A stretch of DNA of 64,000 nt, taken from positions 3,844,001 to 3,908,000 of the forward strand of contig NZ_CP108458.1 of NCBI RefSeq assembly GCF_036242395.1. The letters are read 5' to 3'. This DNA comes from Kitasatospora sp. NBC_01266. Lineage in GTDB: Bacteria; Actinomycetota; Actinomycetes; Streptomycetales; Streptomycetaceae. Below the pieces are notes generated by a model. It did no database searches. It was not told the DNA's origin and saw only the letters and a program-made list of their open reading frames with translations. A program made the translations under genes and the position numbers. Positions 47,024 through 56,860 of the stretch are shown here, one piece after another (position 1 is the stretch's first letter; each line of letters starts with the position of its first letter).

Positions 47024-47491
47024 GTGAAGCAGCTCGTTCGCCGCATCGGCCAGACCATCGCCCTCACCCTGCCCGTGATCCTGGTGACCACCGGCACCCT
47101 CGCCGTGACCAGGGTCGCCTGGGCGCCTCCGGTGAACGACAGCCAGCAGGTGGTGGCTGCCGCCAGCGGCGTCGGGGGTGGCATCGGCCGCACCGCCACC
47201 ACCGCCGACGTCACCGGCGGCAGCAGCAACGCCAACCACCCGGGCATGTCCCCGCAGGACGCCCTGCGCACCGACCTGATGGAGGAGTTGCGCTCGCGCG
47301 GCCCGGCCGCCGCGCTGGACCTGCTGGACCGCAGCATGACCGCGCAGCCCTCGCTCACCCCGTACTGCACCTCGCTCGCCAAGGAGTTGGGACAGGCGAC
47401 GCTGAAGCTGTACCAGGGCGACGTGCAGCGCGCCCGGTCCTTCGCCCGTCCGGTCTGCGACGGCTCGTTCGCGGCCGGCATCGCGGGCTGA
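47024..47491 (+). CDS. Hypothetical exported or membrane-anchored protein
   Basis: This 155-residue protein has an N-terminal hydrophobic segment (TIALTLPVILVTTGTLAVT), then a Gly/Ser/Thr-rich linker and a helical C-terminal half (PQDALRTDLMEELRSRGPAA, ATLKLYQGDVQRARSF) with two cysteines. GTG 47024 is used. I do not recognise a family. It lies between msiK and the nucleotidyltransferase gene on the same strand and probably has its own promoter after the msiK terminator. Confidence 0.65.
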   Translation: MKQLVRRIGQTIALTLPVILVTTGTLAVTRVAWAPPVNDSQQVVAAASGVGGGIGRTATTADVTGGSSNANHPGMSPQDALRTDLMEELRSRGPAAALDLLDRSMTAQPSLTPYCTSLAKELGQATLKLYQGDVQRARSFARPVCDGSFAAGIAG

Positions 47492-47569
47492 CCTACCGTC
47501 AATCTGCCCAGACCGCAGTGTGATTGACGCTTTCCCCGCAGAGCGGCATCCAGGCCTATCCTGCTGCTC

Positions 47570-48361
47570 ATGACCGGCTTCGACCTTCCCGCGCCCCCCG
47601 CCAGCCCGAGCCCGCTCGCTGCTCCACTCGCCGCCCCGACCGCCGCCGCCACCGTCACGCAGGCCGTGATCCTGGCCGGCGGTCAGGGCTCACGGCTGCG
47701 CCCGTACACCGATGACCGGCCCAAGCCGCTGGTCGAGATCCCCGGCACCGGTACACCGATCGTCGGACACCAACTCGCCTGGCTGGCAGCCGAAGGCGTG
47801 ACGGACGTGGTGATCTCCTGCGGCCATCTGGCCGAGGTGCTGCAGGCCTGGCTGGACCAGGCCGAGCTGCCGCTCCGGGTCAGCACCGTGATCGAGGCCG
47901 AACCGCTGGGCCGGGGCGGTGGATTGAAGTTCGCCGCGAAGGCGCTGCCGCGCCCGGACGAGCCCTGGTACGCCACCAACGGGGACATCTGGACCCGGTT
48001 CAGCCTGCGCGAGATGGCCGCCTTCCACCACGAGCGGGGCGCCCTCGCCACCCTCGCGCTGGCCCGGCCCCGGATCCCCTGGGGCGCGGTGGAGACCGAC
48101 CAGTTCGGCAACATCCTGGACTTCATCGAGGCGCCGCCCTCCCCGTTCCTGATCAACGCCGGGCTCTACGTCTTCGCGGCCGGCTTCGCCGAGCTGCTGC
48201 CGGACGTGGGCGACCACGAGCGCACCACCTTCCCGCAACTCGCCCGTGCCAAGCGGCTCGCGGGCTACCAGCTGCCGCAGGGCGTCTACTGGCGGGCGAT
48301 CGACACCGCCAAGGACCTCGCCGAGGCCGCCAAGGAGCTGGCCGCGACGCGCCAGGACTGA
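47570..48361 (+). CDS. Nucleotidyltransferase (NDP-sugar pyrophosphorylase-like)
   Basis: This 263-residue protein has an extra 25-residue Ala/Pro-rich start and a nucleotidyltransferase Rossmann fold with VILAGGQGSRLRPYTDDRPKP, the NTP-binding signature of glucose- or mannose-1-phosphate nucleotidylyltransferases. GDIWTRFS supplies the metal-binding aspartate. It makes an NDP-sugar from NTP and a sugar phosphate; the sugar is unknown. No glycosyltransferase is adjacent. The terminator at 48431 follows. Confidence 0.87.
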   Translation: MTGFDLPAPPASPSPLAAPLAAPTAAATVTQAVILAGGQGSRLRPYTDDRPKPLVEIPGTGTPIVGHQLAWLAAEGVTDVVISCGHLAEVLQAWLDQAELPLRVSTVIEAEPLGRGGGLKFAAKALPRPDEPWYATNGDIWTRFSLREMAAFHHERGALATLALARPRIPWGAVETDQFGNILDFIEAPPSPFLINAGLYVFAAGFAELLPDVGDHERTTFPQLARAKRLAGYQLPQGVYWRAIDTAKDLAEAAKELAATRQD

Positions 48362-48430
48362 TCCCGACCGGATCCGCCGCAGGCCGCACGCAGTAAGCAG
48401 CGCGCAGCGCACTCCTGACCCCGAACGCCG

Positions 48431-48477
48431 ATCACCCTCCCCCGAATCGGATCGATATCCGTCCAGGGGAGGGTGAT
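48431..48477. terminator. Bidirectional terminator between nucleotidyltransferase and DoxX genes
   Basis: Outer arms of 12 bp (48431-48442, 48466-48477) enclose an inner CGGAT-CGAT-ATCCG hairpin. It lies between convergent genes. Confidence 0.8.
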
Positions 48478-48581
48478 TGACGTAGCGTCAGGCAGTGGAG
48501 CGAGGCCCCGGCCTTACCTACCCGGGCAACCTCAGGCCGTATCGGCGTGAGCGGCGGCCTCAGGCCCCCAGCCCCCAGCCC

Positions 48582-50552
48582 TCAGGCCATCGGCGCGCCC
48601 CCTGATGACGCACCGGCCCCGGGCCCCGGCATCCCCAGCGTCGCCGGCAGCCGCAGCTGCGGTGGCCCGCTGCCCAGCACCCCGCCGATCAGACCCTCGC
48701 TCGGGCTGGGCTTGGGCGCCCGGGTGCTGCCGCCGGAGCCCGTGCCCTGGTTGCCGCCGGGCGCGGGCGCCCCGCCTCCGCCCGGAGTGGCCCCGGGGGC
48801 CGGCGCGCCGGCCGACGAACCGCTGCCCTGGCCGGCCGCGTTACCGGCCCCCGAGCCGTCGGCCGCCCCGCCACGGCCGGAGGTGGACGGGTGTGCCTTG
48901 GTGCTCCTACCGGCCGTCGGCGTGGGTGAGGGCGACGCGGACGGCGCAGCCGACGGTGCGGTGGTCGCGGGCGCGGTGGGCGCTCCGGCGGCCGGCACGC
49001 CCGGGACGGGCACCACCGGGGCGTGCGACACGCCCGAGCCACCGGTGGTGGCCGGCCAGACCGGCGTGCCGTAGTCGGTCGGCGGCTGGCCCGGACCGGG
49101 CTGCGACCGACCGCCGGTGCGCACCGCGGCGCCCAGCAGCGAACCGAGCAGCAGGGTCATCCCGATCACCACGACCGCCACCACGGTGCCCCGCCGCAGC
49201 ACCCGGCGCCGCACCGCCCTGGGCGCCTGCGGGCCGTACCGGCGCCAGGCCTCCAGGGCGAGCCTGCCGTCCAGTGAGGCGAACGGCGCGCCGGCCATCA
49301 GCAGCGGGCTCCAGGCCGCCAGGAAGATCAGGTCGGGCGTGTCGTAGACCGGCACGGCCCGCCAGCTCACCGTGAAGAGCAGCGCGGCGGAGAGCAGCAT
49401 CGCGGCCCCGGCCGCCAGCCGCTGCCAGAGCCCGAGCAGCGACAGCACGCCGACCACGATCTCGGTGAACGCCACGCCCAGGCCGGCTCCGACCGGGTGC
49501 GCCATGGCGAAGTCCAGCAGCGGCTGGGCCACCTTCCACGGGTGCAGCGAGGCGAGCCAGCGCATCATCGAGCCGCGGTTGCCGCCGTCGAAGTACACCG
49601 GATCGCAGAGCTTGCTGAAGCCGGCGTAGACCGAGAGCGAACCGAGCAGCACCCGCAGCGGCAGCAGCACCAGCCCGAGGTCGACCTTCCGGCCGGGGTG
49701 CCACGCGTGCCGGCTCGACTCGCCCGCCACGGCGGCGGCTGCCGAGTGCTCAGGCAGCTCCCCGCTCGGCTGCCAGCCCGCGGGGCGGACCCGCTGCGGT
49801 CGCGGCGCGGCGGGCCGCACCGGCCCGCCGGGTCCGGTCGGCCCGTCCGCCCAGCCGTGCGGCTGGCGGGGCACCGAGCCTCGCCCACCGAAGCCGCCAT
49901 GACCGCTGCCGTGACCGCCGCCGTAGGAGCCGCCGCCGTAGCCGTACGACCCGCCGACCGGCGTGTCGTCCCAGCCCGGCATGGCCTCCAGCGGCTGGGT
50001 CCGCTCGGAGTCGACCAGCCCCACCGAGGACCCGCCGCCGCCCGGGGCGATCCCGGGCGACCCGGCGGTCCCGGCCGAACCCGGACCACCCGCGGGCGCG
50101 GGCACGGTGTTCAACCGCACCGCGTCCAGCAGCTGAGTGGCCGCCAGGTCGCCGGGTGCCGCCTGACCGCTCCAGGTGACCGCGGTGACCCGGCCCTTGC
50201 GCCGCGGCGCGCCGACCACCGCCGAGCCACCCAACGAGGCTCCGGCGCCCGCCATCGCACCGGCACCGGCCAGCGCTCCGGCGTCGGCGCGGCCGGCCCG
50301 GACCAGCCCGGGTCGGCCGCCGTACGTCAACGCCGCGTACGGCCGCCCGAAGGAGTCCGCGTACGGCGCTGCCACCGGCGGCGGCGCGTCGAGCAGCGGC
50401 GCGACCGGCGCGGCCAGTCTGAGCCGGAAGCTGACCTGGGTGCTACTGAGCCGAGCCGGATCGCTCGGCACCTTCACGGTGCTGAGGCTGGGCTCAGCCT
50501 CTATCCCTGTCGCTTGGCCAAACCGGGGGCGCCGAGGTGTTCTGGTGTCCAC
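48582..50552 (-). CDS. DoxX-family membrane protein with long disordered ends
   Basis: This is a 656-residue protein. Residues 1-285 are low-complexity cytoplasmic sequence rich in G, P, A and R (SYGYGGGSYGGGHGSGHGG). Residues about 290-430 form a DoxX domain with four membrane helices (LGLVLLPLRVLLGSLSVYAG, FSKLCDP, AFTEIVVGVLSLLGLW). A further helix (TVVAVVVIGMTLLLGSLLG) leads into about 180 outside residues of Ser/Pro/Thr/Gly repeats. DoxX proteins are linked to redox and thiol metabolism, but most are uncharacterised. GTG 50552 is directly preceded by GAGGGG. Confidence 0.8.
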   Translation of the reverse strand: MDTRTPRRPRFGQATGIEAEPSLSTVKVPSDPARLSSTQVSFRLRLAAPVAPLLDAPPPVAAPYADSFGRPYAALTYGGRPGLVRAGRADAGALAGAGAMAGAGASLGGSAVVGAPRRKGRVTAVTWSGQAAPGDLAATQLLDAVRLNTVPAPAGGPGSAGTAGSPGIAPGGGGSSVGLVDSERTQPLEAMPGWDDTPVGGSYGYGGGSYGGGHGSGHGGFGGRGSVPRQPHGWADGPTGPGGPVRPAAPRPQRVRPAGWQPSGELPEHSAAAAVAGESSRHAWHPGRKVDLGLVLLPLRVLLGSLSVYAGFSKLCDPVYFDGGNRGSMMRWLASLHPWKVAQPLLDFAMAHPVGAGLGVAFTEIVVGVLSLLGLWQRLAAGAAMLLSAALLFTVSWRAVPVYDTPDLIFLAAWSPLLMAGAPFASLDGRLALEAWRRYGPQAPRAVRRRVLRRGTVVAVVVIGMTLLLGSLLGAAVRTGGRSQPGPGQPPTDYGTPVWPATTGGSGVSHAPVVPVPGVPAAGAPTAPATTAPSAAPSASPSPTPTAGRSTKAHPSTSGRGGAADGSGAGNAAGQGSGSSAGAPAPGATPGGGGAPAPGGNQGTGSGGSTRAPKPSPSEGLIGGVLGSGPPQLRLPATLGMPGPGAGASSGGAPMA

Positions 50553-50838
50553 ACCCCTCTAACCGGGTGACACCCCGTTAGGACACTCTCCCGGGTGCAA
50601 CTCCCGGGCGTGGCTGACGGATCCGGTCACTCTCGCACGGGATAGTGAACGTTTGGGTCAAGCCCGAAAAGAACCCGTCAGCACCGCGCAAACTCCGACC
50701 GACGCGCGCCCGACCCGCCCAACCGCCGCGCGCCCGACCCGCCCGCCGCGCCCGACCCGCCCGCCCGCCGCGCCCGACCCGCCCGCCCGCCGCGCCCGGC
50801 CGACGCGCAACAGACGCGCCCGGCCGACACGCCGCCGG
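50553..50838. repeat. Gap with a GC-rich 20-24-bp tandem repeat
   Basis: This gap of about 285 bp between the DoxX and RlmB genes has no gene. Bases 50704-50800 hold about four tandem units built on CGCGCCCGACCCGCCCGCC with variable CCGC insertions. The repeat lies just downstream of the RlmB stop codon on the minus strand. Confidence 0.75.
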
Positions 50839-51834
50839 TCACCCCACCTTGGAACGCAGCCGCGCCGCCTCGTAGAGCACGATCCCGGCCGCGACACCGG
50901 CGTTCAGCGACTCGGTCTGGCCCGGCATCGGAATCCGCACCCGGATGTCGCAGGTCTCCGCGACCAGCCGGGACAGTCCCTTGCCCTCGCTACCGGCCAC
51001 GATCACCACCGGCCCGGTCAGCGCCTCCAGGTCGCCGATCTCGGCCTCGCCGTCCGCCGCCAGGCCGACCACCATGAGCCCGGCCTTCTGGTAGGCCTCC
51101 AGCGCCCGGGTCAGGTTGGTCGCCCGGGCCACCGGCAGCCGGGCCGCCGCGCCCGAGGAGGTCTTCCAGGCACCGGCCGTCATGCCGGCCGCCCGCCGCT
51201 CGGGGATCACCACGCCGTGCGCGCCGAACGCGGCGGCCGACCGGACCACGGCGCCCAGGTTGCGCGAGTCGGTGACCCCGTCCAGCGCCATGACCAGCGC
51301 GTCCTGACCCAGTCCGGCCGCGGCCTCCAGCAGGTCATCGGGGTGCGCGTACTCGTACGGCGGAACCTGGAGCACCAGGCCCTGGTGGTTGAGGCCACCG
51401 GTCATCTGGTCCAGCTGCGGGCGCGGCGCCTCCATCAGCGGGATGCCCCGCTCGTTGGCGGCCTGGAACGCCTCGCGCACCCGGTCGTCGGTGTCGATGA
51501 ACTGCATCACGTAGAGCGCGGTGGCCGGCACGCCGCCGATCAGCGCCTCCACCACCGAGTTGCGGCCGACCACCAGCTCGGCGGCACCCGCCCCGCCGCG
51601 ACCGCCCCGGCCACCGCCGCCGGAGCGGCGCATACCGGCACGCGCCTTGGCGTCCCGCTCGCGCTTGATCGCGGCGTTCGCGGCCCGCTGCTTGGGGTGC
51701 CCCTTGCGGGCCTCGCCGGGCGGGGTCGGGCCCTTGCCCTGCAGCGCCTTCCGGCTGTGGCCGCCGGTCCCGACGCTCGCACCCTTCTTCGATCCGGGGT
51801 TGCGGGCGTTCCTGCGCTGGCTGTTGCCGGCCAT
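50839..51834 (-). CDS. rlmB: 23S rRNA (guanosine-2'-O-)-methyltransferase RlmB
   Basis: This is a SpoU/TrmH-type knotted methyltransferase of 331 residues. A basic disordered start (about 1-80, KKGASVGTGGHSRKALQ and RRSGGGGRGGRGG) precedes the substrate-binding domain (ELVVGRNSVVEAL) and the SAM-knot domain with DGVTDSRNLGAVVRSAAAFG, VAGSEGKGLSRL and IPMPGQTESLNAGVAAGI. RlmB methylates G2251 of 23S rRNA. The 3'-neighbouring order rlmB-cysS-ispF-ispD-carD is the usual one in streptomycetes. ATG 51834. Confidence 0.94.
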   Translation of the reverse strand: MAGNSQRRNARNPGSKKGASVGTGGHSRKALQGKGPTPPGEARKGHPKQRAANAAIKRERDAKARAGMRRSGGGGRGGRGGAGAAELVVGRNSVVEALIGGVPATALYVMQFIDTDDRVREAFQAANERGIPLMEAPRPQLDQMTGGLNHQGLVLQVPPYEYAHPDDLLEAAAGLGQDALVMALDGVTDSRNLGAVVRSAAAFGAHGVVIPERRAAGMTAGAWKTSSGAAARLPVARATNLTRALEAYQKAGLMVVGLAADGEAEIGDLEALTGPVVIVAGSEGKGLSRLVAETCDIRVRIPMPGQTESLNAGVAAGIVLYEAARLRSKVG

Positions 51835-51950
51835 GGCGATACTTCCTGTTCTATCCGTCTGCGTCATGCCGATGGGCCGTACCGGTCGAGGCTCGTCAAG
51901 ACTCCTCGAACGAAGTACGGCCCACCGGCGCCCTGCGGGTACACGCGGGG

Positions 51951-53345
51951 CTACTGGTTGCTGATCGTCCAGCGCGGGCCGGACGGGGTGTCCTCGATCG
52001 CCAGGCCGGCCAGGCCCAGCTGGTCGCGGATGGCGTCCGCGGTGGCGAAGTCCTTGCGCTCCCGGGCCGCCTGGCGCTGGTCCAGGACCAACCGGACCAG
52101 CGAGTCGACGACCCCGTGCAGGTCCTCGCCACGCTCCGTGCCGGTCCACTGCGGGTCGAGCGGGTCGAGCCCCAGCACTCCGAGCATCGCACGGACCTCG
52201 GCGAGTCGCGCTACCGCGTTCTCCTTGTCGTCCGCGTTCAGCGCGCTGTTGCCCTGCCGGACGGCGGTGTGCACCACGGCCAGCGCCTGCGGCACGGCGA
52301 AGTCGTCGTCCATCGCCTCGGCGAAGGCCGGCGGCACCTCGGCGGCCGGCTCGACCGGACCGCAGAGTTCGACCACCCGCTGGATGAAGCCCTCGATCCG
52401 GCCGAACCCGGCCTCGACCTCGCGCAGCGACTCCTCGCTGTACTCGATCATCGAGCGGTAGTGCGGGGCGGCCAGGTAGTAGCGGAGCACGATCGGGCGC
52501 CAGCGCTTCACCATCTCGGAGATCAGCACCGAGTTGCCGAGCGACTTGCTCATCTTCTCGCCGCTCATGGTGACCCAGGCGTTGTGCACCCAGAAGTTCG
52601 CGAACTCGTCGCCGAAGGCCTTGGACTGGGCGATCTCGTTCTCGTGGTGCGGGAAGATCAGGTCCAGCCCGCCGCCGTGGATGTCGAAGGCCTTGCCCAG
52701 GTACTTGTGCACCATGGCCGAGCACTCCAGGTGCCAGCCGGGGCGGCCCTGGCCCCACGGGGTGGTCCAGCTCGGCTCGCCCGGCTTGGCGGCCTTCCAC
52801 ATCGCGAAGTCGCGCGGGTCGCGCTTGCCGGTCTCGCCCTCGCCCTCGGGCTGCTTGAGGTTCTCCAGCTTCTGGTTGGAGAGCTCCAGGTACTGCGGGA
52901 AGGACTTGACGTCGAAGTAGACGTTGCCGTCAGCCGCGTAGGCGTGGCCCTTGGCGATCAACGTCTGCATCATGTCGATCATCTCGGGGATGTGGCCGGT
53001 GGCCCGCGGCTCCACGGTCGGCGGCAGGCAGCCGATCGCCGTGTAACCGTCGTTGAAGGCGCGCTCGTTGGCGTAGGCGATCTGCCACCAGGGGACGCCG
53101 AGCTCGTGCTCCTTCTTGATCACCTTGTCGTCGATGTCGGTGACGTTGCGCACGAACGTCACCTCGAAGCCGCGATAGGCCAGCCAGCGGCGCATCACGT
53201 CGAAGTTGAGGTTGGACCGGATGTGTCCGATGTGCGGGGCGCCCTGCACGGTCGCACCGCACAGGTACATCGAGACACAACCCGGTACAAGCGGGACGAA
53301 GTCGCGTACCTGGCGGGTGCTGGTGTCGTACAGGCGAAGGCTCAC
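51951..53345 (-). CDS. cysS: Cysteinyl-tRNA synthetase
   Basis: This class I synthetase of 464 residues has HIGH at 38-41 (PHIGH), KMSKS in EKMSKSLGN, and zinc ligands including C29 (YLCGAT), WHLECSAM and FPHHENE. It charges tRNA-Cys in the cytoplasm. GTG 53345 is chosen because it gives the normal [15 protein letters not shown] start; the codons up to 53399 are not typical of the family. It is part of a same-strand run with rlmB, ispF, ispD and carD. Confidence 0.97.
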   Translation of the reverse strand: MSLRLYDTSTRQVRDFVPLVPGCVSMYLCGATVQGAPHIGHIRSNLNFDVMRRWLAYRGFEVTFVRNVTDIDDKVIKKEHELGVPWWQIAYANERAFNDGYTAIGCLPPTVEPRATGHIPEMIDMMQTLIAKGHAYAADGNVYFDVKSFPQYLELSNQKLENLKQPEGEGETGKRDPRDFAMWKAAKPGEPSWTTPWGQGRPGWHLECSAMVHKYLGKAFDIHGGGLDLIFPHHENEIAQSKAFGDEFANFWVHNAWVTMSGEKMSKSLGNSVLISEMVKRWRPIVLRYYLAAPHYRSMIEYSEESLREVEAGFGRIEGFIQRVVELCGPVEPAAEVPPAFAEAMDDDFAVPQALAVVHTAVRQGNSALNADDKENAVARLAEVRAMLGVLGLDPLDPQWTGTERGEDLHGVVDSLVRLVLDQRQAARERKDFATADAIRDQLGLAGLAIEDTPSGPRWTISNQ

Positions 53346-53511
53346 ATCGTCCAGGGTAGTGGGAATCAGGGGATGCCCCGCGACGTTTGCGCGGTCCACC
53401 CGTCACGAGTTCATGGCAAACCGGACGATCCGGATCCGTTTTCCCTGCCCAGTCGTCGGACCAACCGCCGCCCCGGCCACCGGGCCGTCCGTCGGGCCAG
53501 GTGCCGGACCA

Positions 53512-54048
53512 TCAGCCGCGCGGGTAGACCAGCGCGGTGGCCAGGCCCACCAGGCCCTCACCGCGCCCGGTCAAGCCGAGCCCGTCGGTGGTCGCCGCCG
53601 AGAGCGAGACCGGTGCGCCGGCCGCGGCCGAGAGCACTGCCTCGGACTCCTGGCGCCGAGCCCCGATCCGCGGCCGCACCCCGATCACCTGCACCGCGAT
53701 GTTGCCGATCTCGAAACCCGCCGCCCGCACGATCCGGGCCGCCTCGGTCAGCAGCGTGACCCCCGAAGCGCCCTTCCACTCGGGGCGGTCGGTACCGAAG
53801 TGGGTGCCCAGGTCGCCGAGCCCGGCGGCCGAGAAGATCGCGTTGCAGGCGGCGTGCGCGACCACGTCGGCGTCCGAGTGGCCGGCCAGGCCCTGCTCGT
53901 AGCCGTCCCAGCGCAGCCCGCCCACCCAGAGCGGCACACCGTCCGCGAAGGCGTGCACATCGGTGCCGATCCCCACCCGGGGCAGGACTGGGATGACGGG
54001 GGTGACAGGCGCAACGGGACCGCTCGTTGACGAGGCGTCAGAAACCAT
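53512..54048 (-). CDS. ispF: 2-C-methyl-D-erythritol 2,4-cyclodiphosphate synthase
   Basis: IspF makes the cyclic diphosphate of the MEP isoprenoid pathway. The 178-residue protein has GIGTDVHAF with metal-binding D and [31 protein letters not shown] and the C-terminal [14 protein letters not shown] 20-residue Pro/Val-rich start precedes the fold. The ATG at 54048 overlaps the end of ispD by 11 bp, so translation is coupled to ispD. Confidence 0.96.
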   Translation of the reverse strand: MVSDASSTSGPVAPVTPVIPVLPRVGIGTDVHAFADGVPLWVGGLRWDGYEQGLAGHSDADVVAHAACNAIFSAAGLGDLGTHFGTDRPEWKGASGVTLLTEAARIVRAAGFEIGNIAVQVIGVRPRIGARRQESEAVLSAAAGAPVSLSAATTDGLGLTGRGEGLVGLATALVYPRG

Positions 54049-54772
54049 CGGAAGCCCTCCTGCGGGCGAGTACGGCCTCGGCGAGCACGAGGTCCAGCGG
54101 ACGGGTCACCTTGAACGCCTCCTCGTGGCCCGGCACCACGACCACCTGGCCGCCGTAGTGCTCGACCAGCCCGGCGTCGTCGGTCACCACCGGCGAGCCG
54201 CCCTCGGCCTCCTCGGCCAGCGCCTTGGCGTGCACCTCGGCCAGCGTCTCGCGGCGGAAGCCCTGCGGGGTCTGCACCGCCCGCAGCGTGCCGCGGTCGG
54301 GAGTGTCGAGCACCGGCTCCGGCTCACCGGCGGCCACCGGGCGCACCCGCTTGACGGTGTCCGCCAGCGGCACGGCCGGCACCACGGCCTCGGCCCCGGC
54401 CCGCACCGCGGCCACCACCGCGTCCACCACCTCGACCGGCACCAGCGGCCGGGCCGCGTCGTGCACCAGCACGATCTCGGTGCTCGCCGGGATCGCCGCC
54501 AGGCCCAGCCGGACCGACTCCTGCCGGGTCGCGCCGCCGGCCACCACCCGGATGTCCTTGCCGTCCAGCCCGTGGCTGTCCAGCAGGCCCAGCACCTCGG
54601 CGACCCCCTGCGGCGGCGCGGCGACCACCACCAGGCCGACCGCCCGACTGCGGGCCAGCGCCCGGACGGCGTGCACCAGCAGCGGCGCGCCGCCCAGGTC
54701 ACGCAGCGCCTTGGGTGCCCCGGGGCCGAGCCGCTCGCCCCGCCCGGCGGCCGGAACCACGGCCGCCGCCAC
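54038..54772 (-). CDS. ispD: 2-C-methyl-D-erythritol 4-phosphate cytidylyltransferase
   Basis: IspD transfers CMP to methylerythritol phosphate in the MEP pathway. The 244-residue protein has [19 protein letters not shown], the CTP-binding loop, HDAARPLV, and TPQGFRRE. The start is not clear: GTG 54772 (chosen) is only two bases after AGGAG, whereas CTG 54790 lies seven bases after another AGGAG and would add NSTGV. No ATG, GTG or TTG lies in between. It overlaps ispF and follows carD after a hairpin-containing gap. Confidence 0.93.
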   Translation of the reverse strand: MAAAVVPAAGRGERLGPGAPKALRDLGGAPLLVHAVRALARSRAVGLVVVAAPPQGVAEVLGLLDSHGLDGKDIRVVAGGATRQESVRLGLAAIPASTEIVLVHDAARPLVPVEVVDAVVAAVRAGAEAVVPAVPLADTVKRVRPVAAGEPEPVLDTPDRGTLRAVQTPQGFRRETLAEVHAKALAEEAEGGSPVVTDDAGLVEHYGGQVVVVPGHEEAFKVTRPLDLVLAEAVLARRRASDGF

Positions 54773-54963
54773 TACTCCTGTGCTGTTCAGGGTTTCACTC
54801 CTTCGGCGAAGTGGGTATGGCCCAGGCGTACCCGTCAGACGGTGCACCGGACCCCTTCCACCCCGGCGCCGCCTCTCGGGTACCGGTGTGCAGGCCCCCA
54901 CGCTACGAGCACAACCGGACACACGTCACACCCGGGACAGGGATCCGGCCCCAGGCATGCCAC

Positions 54964-54995
54964 AGCGCCCGAGTGCCTTCCCGGCACCGGGCGCT
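54964..54995. terminator. Hairpin between carD and ispD
   Basis: AGCGCCCG (54964-54971) pairs with CGGGCGCT (54988-54995), with an inner GTGCC/GGCAC stem. It lies about 65 bp after the carD stop on the minus strand and may end or attenuate carD transcription before ispD. Confidence 0.6.
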
Positions 54996-55060
54996 GCAAA
55001 CGGCCGTTGTGGCACGGCGTTGCGGCACGGCTCAGGCCGTGCAACAACACCGACGTCGCA

Positions 55061-55543
55061 CTACGAGGCCAGCACCTCGTCGAGCAGCGTCTCCGCCTTG
55101 TCCTCGTTGGTGTTCTCCGCCAGCGCCAGTTCGCTGACGAGGATCTGCCGAGCCTTGGCGAGCATCCGCTTCTCGCCGGCCGACAGGCCGCGCTCGCGCT
55201 CCCGCCGCCACAGGTCGCGCACGACCTCGGCGACCTTGATGACGTCACCGGATGCGAGCTTCTCCAGGTTCGCCTTGTAGCGACGAGACCAGTTGGTGGG
55301 CTCTTCGGTGTACGGTGCGCGCAGCACCTCGAAGACCCGGTCCAGACCCTCCTGGCCGACCACGTCGCGCACGCCGACGAACTCCGCGTTCTCCGCGGGG
55401 ACGCGCAGCGTGAGGTCACCCTGCTGAACCTTCAGCACCAGGTAGGTCTTGTCCACACCTTTGATCTGGCGAATTTCGATGGCCTCGATCAGTGCAGCCC
55501 CGTGATGGGGGTAGACCACCGTGTCGCCAACCTTGAACGTCAT
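55061..55543 (-). CDS. carD: CarD-family RNA polymerase-binding regulator
   Basis: CarD binds the RNA polymerase beta subunit and stabilises open promoter complexes, notably at rRNA promoters. The 160-residue protein has the N-terminal Tudor-like RNAP-interaction domain ([20 protein letters not shown]) and a helical DNA-binding domain with the conserved tryptophan ([19 protein letters not shown]). ATG 55543 gives the standard MTFKVGD start. Length is normal. Confidence 0.96.
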   Translation of the reverse strand: MTFKVGDTVVYPHHGAALIEAIEIRQIKGVDKTYLVLKVQQGDLTLRVPAENAEFVGVRDVVGQEGLDRVFEVLRAPYTEEPTNWSRRYKANLEKLASGDVIKVAEVVRDLWRRERERGLSAGEKRMLAKARQILVSELALAENTNEDKAETLLDEVLAS

Positions 55544-56034
55544 GTGACAGGACCCCTTCCGTGGCTTTCCAGAATAACACGCTTTTCCGTCCACCCGAAG
55601 GGCGTTTTCGCAGGTCAGGGCCGGTCTCGGGGCTTGACAAGGACCCCTGCGACGTGCTGCGGCCACCCCGCTGGAGCGGCTTCTCGCAGGTCGGAGGCCC
55701 TTCTCGCGGCGATCGAAACCTCGGGCAACACCCCGGTAAGCAGCAATCGATCTTGAAGTCGACACGGGATATTCACTGTTTCCCGATCGTGATCTGATCT
55801 TGACGTGGTTCCGGAAGCCCACACATCACCGTCACACCGCACCCCGGCCCACCGCTCGGCGGGCGCCCGGACCGCACGCCGGTCCGGGCCCGGTGGCGGC
55901 CCGGACCGCACGGCGCCGCCCGATCACCGGAGTGGTCCGTTCGCGACACGGGGCCACCCCGTGAGGGGCGGATAAGTGCGGTGGGTACGCTGAGCGCTGA
56001 CAACCCGACACGTGACCCAAGGAGATGCGCCGCC
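55544..56034. other. Long divergent intergenic region, carD and lipoprotein gene
   Basis: About 490 bp contain no supported gene. Seen here are the carD leader, a GC hairpin GCCCGGACCG-CACGC-CGGTCCGGGC (55865-55889), and a direct repeat of CCCGGACCGCAC (55866 and 55900). The lipoprotein ribosome site AAGGAG lies near 56019. Promoters for both genes are expected, but none was clear enough to place. Confidence 0.5.
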
Positions 56035-56715
56035 GTGAGCCGCAGCCTTCGACGCGGTGGCACTGCCGCCATCGTCCTCGCCCTCGCCGCCGTCTCGCTG
56101 TCCGCCTGCGCTGCGGGGGGCAGCGCCGAGACACAGCAGATCAAGCCGGACTCGCCGGCCACTTCACTGGGCGCCGACCTCAAGCTGAACGCCATCGTCG
56201 TCGTGGTCAGCCAGGACCAGAGCCCTGGCCAGCCCGGCGCCGCGAACCTGACGGTCAACATCAGCAACACCGGCAGCACCCCGCAGACCCTGACCAACGT
56301 CACCGTCGCCGGCACCGCCGCGACCCTCGACGACTCCACCGGCGCGCCGGCGCCCGGCGGCATCGTGATCCCGGCCAACGGTGCGGTGGCGCTCGGCGCC
56401 AGCGGGCAGCCCTCCGCGCAGCTCTCCTCGGTGACGCTGACCGCAGGCGGCTACACGCCGGCCTCGTTCACCTTCTCCAGCGCGGGCAAGGTCGACTCCT
56501 CGGCGCTGGTCACCCCGGCCCAGGGCCCCTTCCAGTCGTACGGCCCGGCATCGCCGTCCGGCTCCGCCTCGCCGCTGGCGAGCGGCTCGGCCGGCGCGTC
56601 CGCCTCGCCCGCCGCGAGCGGGTCCGCCACCGCCTCGGCGGGCGCGAGCACCTCGGCCACCACGAGCGCCCCGGCCTCGACCACCGGCTCCCCGAGCTCC
56701 GGCGCCTCGCACTGA
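56035..56715 (+). CDS. Secreted lipoprotein with Ser/Ala-rich tail
   Basis: This 226-residue protein has a lipoprotein signal with lipobox LSAC (C25) and an Ig-like beta domain (about 45-160: DLKLNAIVVVVSQDQSPG, ANLTVNISNTGSTPQTLTNV). The tail of about 65 residues is made of Ser, Ala, Thr, Pro and Gly. GTG 56035 is preceded by AAGGAG. It probably resides on the outer face of the membrane. Similar lipoproteins occur at this position, next to phoP, in other streptomycetes, but the function is unknown. The terminator at 56761 separates it from phoP. Confidence 0.85.
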   Translation: MSRSLRRGGTAAIVLALAAVSLSACAAGGSAETQQIKPDSPATSLGADLKLNAIVVVVSQDQSPGQPGAANLTVNISNTGSTPQTLTNVTVAGTAATLDDSTGAPAPGGIVIPANGAVALGASGQPSAQLSSVTLTAGGYTPASFTFSSAGKVDSSALVTPAQGPFQSYGPASPSGSASPLASGSAGASASPAASGSATASAGASTSATTSAPASTTGSPSSGASH

Positions 56716-56760
56716 GCACTGGGGCGCGCACCCCGGCGTACGGGTAGCGCGCCCCGCGTA

Positions 56761-56806
56761 CGGCTGAGGGCCGCACCCCCTTTCTCCGGGGTGCGGCCCT
56801 CAGCCG
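56761..56806. terminator. Bidirectional terminator, lipoprotein gene and phoP
   Basis: Perfect 19-bp arms (56761-56779, 56788-56806) with an eight-base loop lie between convergent genes. Confidence 0.92.
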
Positions 56807-56860
56807 TAGGCCGGTGCCGGGCGGTCCCGCCGCAACGGCTCCGACCTGATCAGGCGATCT

